Source of the DNA: Blasia pusilla
Lineage: Eukaryota > Marchantiophyta > Marchantiopsida > Blasiales
Assembly: GCA_050084515.1 (NCBI GenBank)
Contig: CM114273.1
Location: forward strand, 38,378,001-38,442,000
DNA: 64,000 nucleotides
Reading direction: 5' to 3'
The translations under genes and the position numbers were made by a program. Every line of letters starts with the position of its first letter. The first letter of the stretch is position 1. Shown here in pieces: positions 1 to 13,161 of the stretch. The notes below the pieces were generated by a model. The model saw nothing but the letters and a program-made list of their open reading frames with translations, was not told where the DNA came from and searched no databases.

Positions 1-2918
1 TTTGGAGAAAGGGATGTCCTTATGAATTCCCGCTTTTCTAAATGGGAACTTATAGTGACATTCGAAGGAAAATGTTGTCATCTTTCAAAAGACATAAAAA
101 TATTTTATTTTTAATAAAAATAATTATTATCTGAAGTACATATGTGTAGATCAGGGTTTCATCTCGTCCCATACTTCTCTCTACGGGCGAGAAATGAATG
201 GCCCTATTTCTATCATCCAATGATTTTATTAAAATCTTATAAAAAATATAATTAAAGAAAGAAAAGTGAATTTATTTTAATAAGAATAATTTTCTTATAA
301 TGGAGGGACCATCCAAATAGTGGGTTTTACGTATGTACCAAATTTCTTTTCTTTTCCACCAAAATTCATTCCACATATTCTTCCCATTATTTTTATTCCA
401 CGAGCATGTGTTCCGAGTATTTTATTCGCAAAAGCAGCTTAATGATAATGAAATCGAGTTAAAAGACTGTGACTAAAATGGTCAAATTTTAGACTCGTAC
501 AGATTTCAGTAAATTAATAATGCACCCCCTCATCGTGTTCCCGCGTCATCTCAGTGATCTGCTCATGCCTATCAATAATAAAAGAATTGTATGATGAAGG
601 AAGTGAATCCCGAGTCCGAGGCTCGTACTGGTACGTTTTGTGCATATTAAATTGGAGGCATGAGTGGAATGATACGAGAAGAGTGGCAGCCATGCAAACG
701 TTGACTACACACTATAAGTATGGCTGAATAGAGACGCATTAAATGCCTAGGAGACTCAAGGACTCGTTCAAATTACATGCGAATTATCCCTTGCTACATT
801 ATGAAAGCACACTTAAGCTAGGGGGCATGATATAAGGATACATAAATGCGTCGCTAGCAAGATTGAGTTCCACCATTGTAGCCCAAATGATGACGTACGA
901 ACGTGCACTCCATAGCTTCCAAGATAAGACGAAAGAAATTAATTCTCTTCTCGTCTGCCTTTTGAATCTCCTTCTTGTCTTGTGGATCATGTTCTCGACT
1001 TGTAGACGATTGTCGATGTTGGGTCTAGAAGACTAGAAAAATGATTAAATATGCAGATCGAGATGGCAACATGGCTTCCAAAATATCTCCGTATCTTCAT
1101 CCATAATCTCTCAAAAGCCTCCGAGCATCCACATAGAAGAGGATGAGTGCAAGTCAAATCCAAATCTCCTTTTTTCTCTTCATGAAAAATTGCTAAGATC
1201 CTCATATATTGGGAAGCCCTGATTTTTTAATGATTGTTTTAGGAAACTTTAAAAAGATGCCCATGGAGGATAAAAGTGTTCACGTGAGTAAGACTTGCAA
1301 CGGAAACTTATTTCTTTATTTTGGTTCCCCCCTCGCTTTTAAACCAACGGTGGAGGTTGTTCCCATACGTTCTATTGGGGTGTCTCAAACGGCCTCCCGT
1401 GGAAAACTCCGTCGGTCTCATATGTGCCCGCCAAACGCCCAAGGAAGGTCAAATTCTGCCCATGGTAATTAATGTAAAGGGTACCTCACAAGGTATCTGC
1501 TTAGCTCTAAAATTTCTAAACAACAAAGAACAGAAAAATCCCCATACATGACGCTTCGTGAGACGCCCTATTGTTATGATCACATCACATGCGCAAATGG
1601 CCATAACTTTATCTCCCCGAGATGGAGTGAGGACAATCCTGCCCAAAAAGAAACTTCTTGGCTGCTCCGATAGGCCTCATGCGATGGTGAATGGGATGAG
1701 TGAATGTTTTTCTAGTATGCCCACAACATATCAAAATGATGTACAAATTCGTAGTTTTAGATTGCATTGTATTTTGGCCATGTATCACTTGAATTTTGGT
1801 ATGTCTCGAAATTCCTCCTCCTAGACCTATAGCACGAGTAATTTCCCGAAAATTAATGTTGCTTCATGGCCTCCAGCCTATCCATCCCTTAATTCTTCTA
1901 GCAATTTCTTAAAGAGGTCCCTGATGGAACTATTTGGGTTTTAGAGTCCCCTAAGAACTATAATTACTTAAAGGCCCTCTTCGCACGGTATGAATAAGAT
2001 TCCCCTAAGGATTGAGTGGAGTGAGATTCATGGTGTGACATGGTTGCCAAAAATCTAGTAGAACTTGAGAGGTCTATCATGCATCAAGAAGTTCCTCAAG
2101 TAATGATAGCTCCCCTGGGCCTCTTGGGTAAGAGTCAATTGATAAGGAGCCTCTTAAGCATTTTTCCCTAATTCTTAAGCATTTCAAACATTGCCGACAC
2201 GAAAATTCAACTGATCTTTTTATTCCAAAATTTAATATGCTTATCTACAAGATATTTGCGACTTTAACAAGTAGAGCATATAGGAAGATGATCCTCATAT
2301 AGGGTGACTATACTTTCAAGTCTAAGAGATACAATACACGAACAAACTTTTAAAACAATTTTTTTGAAAATAAGATAGGTTTTATTTAATTAATCTTGAA
2401 CCAACCAGAAGATGCATACCACATGAGAACCTTGATAAAGGTCAGAATATCTAGCCGAGAAAATTATTTATGAGATTTGATTAAAAAAAAATCTAGATTG
2501 GATATCACGTCTTATCTCGGCTACTCTTTAATTTGCATGCAAAATTAACTCATGCAACAATTAAAAGATAGATATCCCCCGACTTCGGAAAATATAGAAC
2601 GCTTTCCTTTGAATGATGGGCTACCGTAAGATAGATGCCACATGCAATGGGGTATATTGGATGTTGAATAATTATAATGCAAAGTGTTTATAATGGCAAG
2701 TTTGATGAGAAGACTACGATTTTTTTCTCTCGTGTTGTAGTGACTCCTTAATATTTGGTCAAATGATAACACGGAGAGACTCTTCCAATTATGCCCCTTC
2801 AATAAATAGAAGAAGATAGATTCTTTAAGTAATAATAATAATAAGATGCTTGTACGATGCACAATGTAAGAGCGATGATATGTAAATAAATATTTGTAAA
2901 ACAAATTCATATTTTATT
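1..2918. other. AT-rich stretch with no recognised gene
   Basis: No open frame here resembles a protein family I know, and the short frames lack codon bias or a plausible start. The stretch is AT-rich with a slightly GC-richer island around 1,300-1,700. It may be decayed transposon DNA, since its right end lies immediately downstream (3') of the Helitron helicase that stops at 2,919. No Helitron 3' hairpin plus CTAG could be identified at that side. Confidence 0.5.
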
Positions 2919-4420
2919 TCACTCTATAATTTCTTTATATACTATATTTTGTGTATAGTGACCTTCTTTGTTCATATGATCATTGTTACCAACTGTAATG
3001 TGGGTGAAACTTCTCTTCCCTACTCTAGATAATTCTACGTACAATTGACCATCAGAAAATACATGAGTAAGCAAGTAAATTCTAACCTTTTGTAAAGTTT
3101 TACCTTGAGACTTATTAAAAGTCATAGCAAAAGCGGGACTACTAAGGAATTGAAACCCATAGATCAAATGGCAAACCATAGTTAGACGCAATTACAATCA
3201 ATGCGATACATGGAATGAAAAAATGATCTGCAATATTCTTCCCAATGATAATTTCAACATCTATGCAACGTTGCATGAATCCACGAATCACCAATCCAGT
3301 TTCGTTTGCTTGTCCTTGTAACTCGTTCATGTTTCATAAGAGCATGATTGATGCACCAATTTTCAAAGAGAACGACATGGATATAGTTCAAAAGGCAAGC
3401 ATATGTTGAGAAATTGAATGGGATATACATGACTCATCCCCTCATTTGGAAAAGAGTCCATCATAAGGTAAATGCATTTTTGTACACAACATATTATAAA
3501 TTAGTCAGACGAAGAATATCTACATCTCCAAAATAGAGTTTCCTTAAGAAAGTATATGGAGAATAAGGATTACTTGCCCAAGAAACCAAAACATGATGTC
3601 TGCATTTATATTGTCAACATCTCTATTTCTTGGTGTCAAAATAGTTGTTTCTCTCAAGAAGTCAATGTCATGGAGTCGGCTAAGAGAATTTCCATAGATT
3701 ATATCAATAAGATCATGATTTTGATTACTATTAGTAACCATCTCAGATGAAAATCGTATGAATTCTTCTCCCAACTGATAGTGCAAAGGTACACGATCAT
3801 CTCTCATCTCCAATAACCAATTAGCAAAAGTTTTTTGTTGAGCTCCCATATGACCTTCCAACATTTGTACTCGCATGTTTGTTGTTAATTTTATCACCTT
3901 TACATAAGGTCATAGAGATAGCCTCTTTATAGTGGCTTGGACGATTTGTGGACAGACCTCATGACGAATAACTCGCAAGACTTGACGAAAGTTATCACCA
4001 AATATCACGAGTTTTCCGTCAAATAGTAATTGTTGTAGATTAGTTGAGATCGTTATCTTGTAAAGTGAAATTCACAACCTCACATGCACAACGACGAGTC
4101 ATAAGAACTTCATCCCATATAATGAGCATTGCATCACGGATTAAGCCCGCTGCATTATTATTGATTGTTAAACTGCAAATATGAGAAAACTGGAAAGTAA
4201 GTAGAACTTATTACACTAAGAGGCATGACGAAATAAAATTGGATATTGAATGTAAGACATGTTTACTTGCAAGTATAGCTCTCATGAAGATTTATGGGAA
4301 TCTTGAAGCGGGAATGTTATTTTCTTCCTCCATCAAAAAAAGAGTAGCTATTTTGATTGATGCCACAGCCAAAACTATACCTCTTGCACTCCGCATACTT
4401 CAAAGTAGAAGATTGTACAA
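2919..4420 (-). pseudogene. Helitron PIF1-like helicase, broken
   Basis: This would be the helicase half of a Helitron replicase, which unwinds DNA during rolling-circle transposition. The C-terminal piece (2,919-3,191) contains AMTFNKSQGKTL, then an HVFSDGQLYVELSR block and the ending NIVYKEIIE, which are hallmark helicase C-terminal motifs of plant Helitrons. Upstream pieces hold NELQGQ...IRGFMQRCIDVEII (3,142-3,330), FANWLLEMRDD with TILTPRNRDVDNIN (3,544-3,897), a Walker-B-like LIIWDE near 4.1 kb and an HSRFKIPI...HES segment near 4.3 kb. At least three frame changes and several stops make it a pseudogene. Confidence 0.85.
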
Positions 4421-5207
4421 AAATGTCTTTCATGTTCCAGTTGGACTATCAATACAAGAAAATATTTCACATGCTATGGGAATCAAGAAAAAAATTTGAA
4501 TTTATGTGCAACATCATTAATCTCTTCCCTCCAAAACTCGATCCAATATATGCTTATTGATGATTGAACACAACAACTCCTTCTTCTTCTTCTCAAAACC
4601 TCGCATGATAAAATTTCGTCGATCTATTGTCGATTGATCGGGCAATAATAAAGATGTCATCTCCTCCTACTTAGGATTAAATGTCATTGTCAAGAAGTAA
4701 TCATGCTCCCCCAAGAGTCTCACAATTGCCATTGAATCTTCATACAACTATTGCATAAGAAGTGGACCTCTAGTAAACGAAGAGTGTAATACAAATTGTC
4801 TCCCAAGTGTTGTGCTATCCATATCATGACGATGTGTGGCATCCTTTACACATTAATATAATTCAGCCCTAAGCTTCTTCTCATTTAAGGGCACTCACCT
4901 TAATCGTTGCATCTCTATAGTGGCATAGATGTCCACCATATATTCTTGAGTAAGCCGACCCTATTGAAGAAGTCAATTGTCATCTTCTTTTCCAATTCGC
5001 ATTTGAAGTCAAAAAGATGCAAATTGCTAAGTTGTTACACTTCTTATCCTTTTCTCTTCAATAATATCAACATCAACTCTTTCCTCGTCCATGTTATCAG
5101 GTGACAATTCAACATCTTTTGGCTCGCCTTGAACAGTATGTCGTGGATGTTGTTATGTTCTATTGTGTTGGATTCTTCTGAAGAGTATTCCAAGATGCCA
5201 ACCTCCT

Positions 5208-6163
5208 TCACCATACAAAAAAAAATACAAAGCGTAATGAAATGTATGCCTCATTTAGGTCAGATATACGCCATAATCCTCCTCCATGTTGTTGTACAAT
5301 TATACCACGATTGTCAACCTGCTCACTTCCATTGCCACGTAAAATAACAACTACCTTGTAAGCAATTGACAAGTCATAACGCTTTTCATCGAGACTTCTC
5401 TCTCTTTCCTTAAGGATGATCCGAATATCAAGGTCACTTGCTTCATGTGTCATATGACAAAAAAATTCACATATGGATTGCACTTGTGCAACATCTCTTG
5501 TAGCCTTTTCAAAATCTTTGAATTAAGATTAGAAGATATGGACATAACTTTTTCATGATTCTCCAATTCATTTGTAGTATTATGAATGTAGAGTTGAGAA
5601 AATTGGGGATGAGCCCCTATATCAAGATATAATAGACAAATGGAATGATAGATCCTACCTTAGACCCTGAAGTGTCTAGTACCACTAAGATGCTCATTAC
5701 ATGCACTCCGATAGATGCTAGTTGAAGTGCAATATTGTATTTCCTTGCATGCGCAAGGAAATAAAGACTTATAGGACATACACTTGAAACAAATCTTTTT
5801 GAAAATGTAAGTGTCAAATTTCAAGAGGGGAAAATCGATTTTCCCATGGTCACAACACATGCCATATGGTAAGTTACAAAACTTCATACCCCTCGCCATT
5901 TTACATTTCCAATGCAAAGCACGATATGACGAGCATATTTCCAACATACTTCTAAGTGTATTACAACCATTGGTACGATTCAGACTTCTTTGTAACCGTA
6001 ACTTCATAAGATTGATTTCTTGGAAGTTTGGTCGCATTGGAAGATTGAGTAATGTCTTTACTCTTACGACTCTATCAATAATAGGCAAAGGAAAACTCGT
6101 AGAAGCATTTGGTATAGTGCCATTTTTTGGAGGCAATAAAACTCCATGAACTATAGAGGGCAC
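5208..6163 (-). pseudogene. Helitron-like N-terminal domain, broken
   Basis: The 5,660-6,163 frame has a segment ALHWKCKMARG followed by MCCDHGKIDFPLLK, the layout of the Helitron-like N-terminal domain (His/Cys pairs ahead of a CC-x-x-GK-x-x-LP block). The 5,208-5,483 frame carries a GGGLWRISDLNEAY segment, which in intact Helitrons lies further along the N-terminal half. Both are in the order expected for the helicase to the left. The reading frame is interrupted between them. Family assignment is firm, function is lost. Confidence 0.75.
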
Positions 6164-8058
6164 ATCATCTACTCTTGAAGAGTGTTCATCCCTAACATTA
6201 TGACGAGTGGAAACATTATTGATGACTTCATGGAGACTTACGAATACTTCATCTTGAATAGGGAAAGTGATAGATAACTCAACTCTTGATGCTACATATG
6301 TAGTTGGCTCGCGGTAGAAGCATTTTCAAAAACTAAAGGAAGTAAAATTGTGTAACTCAAATCTTGGTGTTACATAAGTGCCAACTTGTAACACTTAAAG
6401 TGTAGAATCATTTTGAATAAATTCATCATCTTTAGCTCCGAAATGAAGTCCATGATTTGCTTCTAACATAATTGCATCTTCATTGAAGGCCCTCAAAGAA
6501 GAATCAAATATGAAACGTAAGATGACAAAATTGACAATTCAAGGTCACAAGCAAAGGTATACAAAAAGAAAGCAATTAAGAGGAATCAAACCTTTTGCAC
6601 GAACATTCATTATTTGGCATTTTGATATTTGCAATAGTTGGAATCGTCTCAACTACCAAAGTAGATATGGGTTGAATTTGAAGTGCTTACCTTCTTCTCT
6701 TGTACTCTCCATGGTAGGTGCTTTTTTTTTTTTTTTTTTTTTTTTTTCCTTTAAGATGTGCCATTTTATCATCATGAATGGACCATTTTCATTTATAGAC
6801 TTCGCCTCGCATAATCTTTCGAAAGTCATGTATATTTAGAGGATTGGATGGAAATCGGGAGTATAGAACAATATGGAAATCATAAAAGCCAATAAAATAA
6901 CATCAGTGTACAAAATTATTGAGTGTTAAGACATTCATATGTTAAATGATCAATTATGGAGCGAACTTATGTTGGAGATGTTTCAATTAATGGAACATGT
7001 TCTATGCCCATTTGGTGTACTAGTATTGTATTATGACAAGCACGACTTCTCTTTTATGCTTCTACATGCATTAATTTTTGAAAATCAGGAAAATCTGTAT
7101 GATAAGTTGGACGAGGAAGTCTATAGAAGCATTTGGTAAAGTGCCATTTTGTGAAGGCATGGACACGAGCTTATCTCTTAATGGTAATAGCTTGTGTCCA
7201 TGCCTTAGGGGATCTGGATGGACAATCCAATGGGGGTGGGGAATTCAAAAATAACTATTTGCTTAGAGTTTTATGATCAATCCAGTGAGGGAGCACCTTA
7301 GAGATTTCGGGATGTTGCTTTGTGCATGTTGCTCTATTGCTATGATTGTTGCTCATTGATTATGGGGTGCTTGCAAGTGGAGGATGGATTAAGGCATCTT
7401 GAGGATGGGGAAATTTTGCTACAACGTTGCTTCTCTGCAGACCTTCTCTCACCTTAGAGATTGCCCTATTGTGAGTTAGTATTGTCACTATTGTGATAGG
7501 ACTAGAGCGTGTGATGGGAAAAACTGATATTTTATTCGGTCGTGTAAGCTTAGGTCGGGTTTTATTTGCTAGTCTCACTGAGTTTCTTAGGAATGTACTG
7601 CACCCGGCCCTGTACATGAAAGTATTGATAGAATGGCATGCTCCATGCGAGTAGCATAGAATGGGTTTCATTGTAAATTCTTTTCCTTCAAGGGTACATC
7701 TCGATGCTCATAGACATGCACGCGACTCTACCTAAATATCGCTCTATAGAGTGATATTCTGCATTTACTATTTAGACAAACTCCACAATAAGACCTAAAA
7801 TTTAAGGAGTATGCGTCTCCGCTTCTGAGATTTCCTAGCAAGCTTGGCCACTTCCGATATGGATTTTGTGGACTCTACCTTGGGGTCATGGTATCTCGAT
7901 TGAGATGATGAACCCTCCTCTTTGGAAGTGCTTGTAACAAATGGACTTTTATGTTTCTTGGTCAATTCTACTCCGTCAATGCCTCATTTCTCACTGGTGG
8001 GTCTCCTTATGTTGTTCTATGGGGACCCTATTGTTGCTTTAACTGCATCCTTGGGAGT
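6164..8058. other. No recognised gene; poly-T tract and Helitron-derived scraps
   Basis: A run of about 26 T lies at 6,722-6,747. Around 7,118-7,160 the text TAGAAGCATTTGGTAAAGTG repeats a stretch of the Helitron N-terminal region near 6,096-6,125, so Helitron fragments extend here. Nothing else in this stretch matches a family I can name. Confidence 0.4.
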
Positions 8059-8442
8059 CTATATGGCCTTAGCAGGCCTCAAAATATAGCCCTTTTCCAA
8101 TTCATTTGGCTCTTCCTTAGGGAGAGAATCTCTTTGAGCACCCCCAAATTGTGCATGGTCAAGAGGGCTCAACCTCGTTCCCCAAGCAAGATTGCTTTCC
8201 AACTTCAACTTTTTCCATATAGAAAATCGCATACAATCATCTTGGGAAATGGGTGACCATGGAGTATGGCAAGAATCTATGGAATTTATGTTGTTCTTCT
8301 TTTTTGCTGGAGCATCATTTCTTGGAAAAATCTTCCCCTTAGCTTGTGTTGATTTCGTAGTAGTTCTCCCGGTTGCCAAGTTATATTGTTGCTCAAGTTT
8401 ACTTGTCGGATTTTGCTTCATAGATATCTTTGTAGAGTTCAT
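8059..8442 (-). CDS. Unrecognised 127-residue open frame
   Basis: An open minus-strand frame runs about 127 codons from an internal ATG at 8,442 to a stop at 8,059. The product is polar and basic in its first half, with a run of lysines, and shows no transmembrane segment or motif I recognise. There is no matching frame elsewhere in the window. It may be a chance frame or part of a decayed element; I assign no function. Confidence 0.15.
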   Translation of the reverse strand: MNSTKISMKQNPTSKLEQQYNLATGRTTTKSTQAKGKIFPRNDAPAKKKNNINSIDSCHTPWSPISQDDCMRFSIWKKLKLESNLAWGTRLSPLDHAQFGGAQRDSLPKEEPNELEKGYILRPAKAI

Positions 8443-8846
8443 AAAGAATTGAAGGAGCAGAGAACGATGATGTGAGGCTCTCGAGAGAATGGAGCCATTG
8501 CAAAAACAAATTTTGGGGAGTGTTTGGAGTAGAGAAATCCGATTGTGCTCGCTAGCTAAGAGAGTAGAACCGTTGTAGAGCCAAAGGCAAGAATGAGGGA
8601 ATCTAGAGTGCATCCGGAGCCGTTAGAGTGGCGATCCAGAGTTTAGACACAATAGCAACTCTCAAAATCTGACATGAGAACAGAAAAAAGTATAGCAGCT
8701 ATCAATAGAGCCACATCACAATGCAACATATTCATGTCAGAGTAGTGATCTCACGGGCACCCCTAGTTGATAATCACATACCACCATTGTTGTTGCGCCA
8801 AACTTATGAAAGAAGTTATACGGAATCCTACCTTCCTTGAGGCTTC

Positions 8847-9120
8847 TCTCTACTACTTGAGAATAAAGTGTTACCGACTTACTCAAATCTCACACAATGT
8901 CACCATGGTCTGCATGCATAATTATCTTGCTTGTGGCTTGGTCTCTACTACCTGAGAATAAAGAAGTTACTGACTTATTCAAATCTCACACAATATCACC
9001 ATGGTCTGCATTCACAATTATCTTGCTTGTGGCTTGGTCTCTACTACTTGAGAATAAAGAAGTTACTTGACTTACTCAAACCTCTCAAAGTATCACCATG
9101 GTCGGCATGCACAATTACAT
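8847..9120. repeat. 95-bp tandem repeat, about three units
   Basis: The start phrase TCTCTACTAC followed by TTGAGAATAAAG recurs at 8,847, 8,942 and 9,038, giving a period of 95-96 bp. Each unit also contains CACAATNTCACCATGGTC and ATTATCTTGCTTGTGGC; the third copy is more diverged. No gene is associated. Confidence 0.85.
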
Positions 9121-12100
9121 AGATGAATTTGATGGACTGGATGCACAACCATATTGGTGAATCTACCGAGCCCTTCAACATTTCCAAACCTAATTCAGTA
9201 ATTGGTCTCAACACGGATGGCTCATCGAGCCACAATTGTTCTTTTTGGTACAACATCGTCAATGTAAAAATTCGAACCCGAAGCCTTTCGGATGCGCCCT
9301 TCGGAAACAACAGATGGAGTGAAACGTAATGGCCATACGTATGAAAAATAAACGTGGGAGGGCTGAATAATTTTGAAAAGGTGTAAGTCATAAGAAAATG
9401 GAGGCCTCCTAAGAGGGACAAACGAGCGTAAGATAATCGCTGTAGGAGGAGTGTTCAAAAAATATAAAGGCAATCTCATGTAATCTATACTATTAACGCA
9501 GGATGGGGTTAGAGAATCCCTCATCCTTTTCGATCGACATCTGTCCTCTCAGGGTTTTCCGACGATGACACATGTCACCACGGGAATTAAATGTAATCGA
9601 TGAATTTTTCTTTTTTTCCGAGTTTCATGTTACCTCGCAACACTCTAGTGATAAAGATTCGGGATGTTCCATTTGACAATGGGTCCTTTAAAAAGTTTAT
9701 GGTGGAATCGCACCATAAGTATACAATATGGTGTCATCCCACCATAATTTCCCATATAATTTTCGGTCAGCCACTCCCCGACGCACCCTCGTACCCTCAT
9801 GGAGCCGTTCCCGTATTTCATACATGTGGAGCGCCTTCGTGGACACTTTCCTGCGAGAGATAAATTCCACATACGTCCACATAATTTTAGGATTCTATCG
9901 GATCGGAAGTCCAGTGGGATATGGGACGTGATAGTTTGTTGTCGTGGATGGGGACCATACATCCATGTCGGGTCACTATAGTATTGAAAGAAGTGAGAGT
10001 ATACTATGCTCGTCGTTAGCGGAAGCCGGATTGGGTTGAATGTGATTGCTCACGTAATGGATCGTGAATGAAACGGAGCCAACATCATTCATTCAGGAGA
10101 GTGTCTACGAGAGGAAGTTACGTGGTGTTCAGCCAAAGCATCCTATGACGATGGCGATTACGAACTTGGTGGTGGGATCTGCTGTTCCCCTCAGCGATTC
10201 GATGGCAAGGATTGCGGAGGCAGTGAGGTATTCCACGACCGACAAAGGAGGCGAGAGCGAAGTAAAACCGGCTTCTCATGACATAAACACTTCGTGCTCA
10301 CTTCGAAGCATCTTTGGAGGGGGGACTGACTCTATGCTCATGTATCCCACGAGCTTAAGTAGAGGGGAAATGCGTCATGTCCATATAAAAGCTTAGTATA
10401 AGTGGCCTCACGAAGTCGTTAAAATACTTCTCCATCCATTACTGCGCTTCGGAAGTTAGAAACGACACCGAACAATCAAGAGGTTTCATGCGGTGCATCG
10501 TGACGTGATCTTTGCTGTTGTGATGGTGTTTAGTCGGCGTGACGGGCCTTTGCCCTAGCGAGCACAGAATTATTATTATTATTATCGTTCGCTCCACGTT
10601 ACGAGCGGAGGCGGATCATGATTCATGAGGTCGGCAACGGCTTGCGGCATCATGCTTACTCTCCCCCTTTCCCCTCATGTTCTCCACGAACGATAAATCC
10701 GTCTTAGGTTGTTCTCGTATGGGCATCCCATTAATCGCTCCTTCATCCCATTCGCTATGACTATCCATCTACGAGGACACAAAAACTGCCGGCTTTTCTG
10801 GGGGGTACGATTTCAAGGCACGTATCGTCCTCGATACTCCTACCCTAATCCCGGCCTTGTGCCGTTGGCCCGATTACGTCTCCATATGCATCACTCTCCT
10901 CGCTTCTGGCACCAAAGGCTTGGCTTCCTCTTCCCCAACCCCCTTCCCCTCCACCGCTAACTTCATTCCTTCCGCTACGCAGGTGTGATCGCAACCGCTC
11001 CCGCTATGTTCATTCCTGGATCTTGTCATGGAATGACGCCCTCCAATCGTCGTTCCCCACTTCTGCCATCAATCAATCAGACGATCCCCCGATTTTTATT
11101 CCCCACTCCTGCCATGAAATGCTCCCCCGACCCTCGTTCGCTCTCCGCTCCTGCAAACGAAGGCTCCCGCGATCATCATTCGGTTTCTTTCTGCCAGGAA
11201 ATACTCATCCGACCCCCGTTTGTTTGTTCTCCCCTCCTGCCTACAAACACTCCCGCGATCATCATTTTTTTGTTTTAATCCCCCCCCTTCTGCCACCAAA
11301 TCCCGCCCCCCCCCCACCAATCGGCCTTGCATTGCCCCGACCGCCCGCCCATCCGTGCATGCATGCATGCATGCATGCAGGACCATTGCAGGTGATGCCT
11401 GCCTCGGAGCCTACCGGGCCGGAGCGGCAATGTCTTGGATTCTGTCCCAGCGTAGGAGCATCCGAGCCTGACTTCCTTCGGCAGAGGAAGTCAGTTCGTT
11501 TGATTTGCGTTGTGGGACGGGTGCGCACTGCGCAGCGAGGCTCGCGACGACATGAATGTGTGATCCTATCTTTGACTGAATGGGATGATGTCCTTCTGTC
11601 AAAATTCTAACATGACTTTTCTCCCCACCAAGAACCCCACTCATAAATGAATATACACATTCAACCCGATTTCCCGGCATTTACTAGTTCTCCTCCACCT
11701 CCTCACTGTTGTTGTGTCGCCTATGCTTTCTTCTTACTGGTCTTCGCAGCGCCTTCCCCTTTTTCTATGCGCTTTTGCCAGGGTCAGCATAGGAGGATTT
11801 GATTTTCCAAATGGGTTGAATCTGCCTATGGTGCCCTTTTTCTCCCATTTATAAATTGGGCCCGGGGACCGATGCGTCCACTTAGACAGAGAAAGGATTG
11901 CTCCACCGTAGAACACGAGCATATTACTACATTGAATTGCGAAAAAGTTACCCTAAACGGGTACCCGAATAGTGATACTTGAATATAATCTTACCGTTCA
12001 TATGGTTTACCTTCGCGGACGACTAAGTTGTACAAATGAATGGAAAATTTCACATCGCTGTTTTATGTTTTTCCTTTCGTTAGGGTATGATATTTAGCTT

Positions 12101-12816
12101 GGGAAAAAGGATCAGCTCGTTTTTCTTATTTATTAGAGTTTTATTCTATTAACACGAGTGTGTCTCTTTATGGATAGTTGATTTCACTCATGGATTGGAG
12201 GTTTCGAGTTTGATAAAGAATATGCCTTCTCATGGTGCAAGACCTAAGTGGGACGATATCTGTTGAGTTTTTTTCTTTATTTTACGGTCACGGCGGGTCG
12301 TTTTCCATCATTTTAGTTTTTTTTTAGATCCAGCCAACCATACAACGTTTTCTCCTAGCACAAATTCACACTTTTCTCTTGACACAAGGGGTTCGTGCTT
12401 TTGTATAACCCACCTTGTGTACCTTACACCCTCTTAAGGGGGCAGGGATGAGGGCGTTTTTTTCTTCTACCTAATGATGCAATTTAAAAGAAGCAGAAAA
12501 AAGAAAAATTATGACTAACACTTGAAAGGAAATACTCTTAACTCTTGCGAGAAAATTGATTTTTCATACCTACGCTAATTTGAGACTCTCTAGACGGCTT
12601 GAAAAGGTTCTAAGGACATAACATCCACCACCTAGTGCATCCCGTGGGTCGAATGCTTTAAATATTTGGGATGGAATCAAAATGCTTTCAAGAGTGTGCA
12701 TCGTGACATCCAAGCACTAGACAAAAGGCCTAACGAATAATGTTATTTACATACTTACCCTTTCCACTAGGAAGGCCAAATGGATTCCGGGCTCTTTTGT
12801 TCTCCATCTCCTAACA
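9121..12816. other. Gene-poor stretch with simple repeats and a GC-rich block
   Basis: No open frame here is convincing; several sizeable ones need non-ATG starts. Visible structure: an (ATT)n run near 10,569-10,585; a GC-rich block 10.4-11.6 kb with a degenerate repeat (TCCCGCGATCATCATT at about 11,166 and again about 84 bp later); and a (GCAT)n run at 11,356-11,379. From 11.9 kb the DNA becomes AT-rich. Confidence 0.4.
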
Positions 12817-12977
12817 TCTATATTACTATTGGAGAGTGCCTTGTTGATTTGCAAACACATTTTTTTTTGACATACGGCAACCGGGCAGAAAAAAAAAGTT
12901 TCCCCCTCAATGGACAGAAAAAATATTTAGTGTGATTAGTGCCTTCACTTGCGTGCATGGCACGGGCTACCCACTAG
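12817..12977 (+). mobile_element. Very short non-autonomous Helitron (161 bp)
   Basis: It begins TCTATATTACTATTGG after an A and ends in CTAG before a T, the A|T insertion habit of Helitrons. Ten bases before the CTAG is a perfect small hairpin, CGTGC-ATG-GCACG (12,952-12,964), as expected for a Helitron 3' end. It has no coding capacity. A diverged inverted copy starts 15 bp further on. Confidence 0.75.
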
Positions 12978-12992
12978 TACAATATAAACTCA

Positions 12993-13161
12993 CTAGTGGA
13001 TAGCCTGTGCCATGCACGGGAGTGAATGGACTAATCATGTTGCACAATTGATTTTTTCTTGCTGTCCGTATAGGGGGAAACATTTTTTTCTACATGGTTA
13101 TCACGTATCAAACAAAAAAGTATTTGCAAATTAAGAAGGTACTCTCCAATAATGATAAAGA
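12993..13161 (-). mobile_element. Inverted partner of the short Helitron (169 bp)
   Basis: On the minus strand it starts TCTTTATCATTATTGG and ends CCACTAG|T, with the hairpin CGTGCATGGCAC close to its end, so it is the same family as the element just to the left. The two meet 3' end to 3' end with only 15 bp between them, giving an inverted repeat of about 160 bp per arm. Confidence 0.7.

Larger units (their letters stand above)
2919..6163 (-). mobile_element. Decayed Helitron (autonomous type)
   Basis: On the minus strand, successive broken frames match the order of a plant Helitron RepHel protein. A Helitron-like N-terminal cysteine segment lies at about 5.66-6.16 kb, a following N-terminal piece at 5.2-5.5 kb, and the PIF1-type helicase from 4.4 to 2.9 kb. 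Frameshifts and stops separate the pieces, so it cannot make a complete protein. I could not see the HUH nuclease motif that cuts and joins the single strand, which may be lost between 4.5 and 5.2 kb. Neither terminus (5' TC, 3' hairpin-CTAG) was located with confidence. Confidence 0.8.

Noticed and set aside
2545-2910. Hydrophobic 121-codon frame downstream of the Helitron helicase
   Set aside because: AT-driven Leu/Tyr/Ile-rich text with no domain; most likely non-coding.
9485-9600. Possible Helitron 5' end (TCTATACTATTAA)
   Set aside because: No matching hairpin and CTAG end was found downstream.
10064-10396. 110-codon open frame
   Set aside because: No ATG near its start, no recognised motif, and no support from neighbouring sequence.
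11023-11610. 195-codon Pro-rich open frame
   Set aside because: Low-complexity C-rich DNA with a GCAT repeat in it; no domain and no codon bias. Overlapping frames on both strands are equally open.
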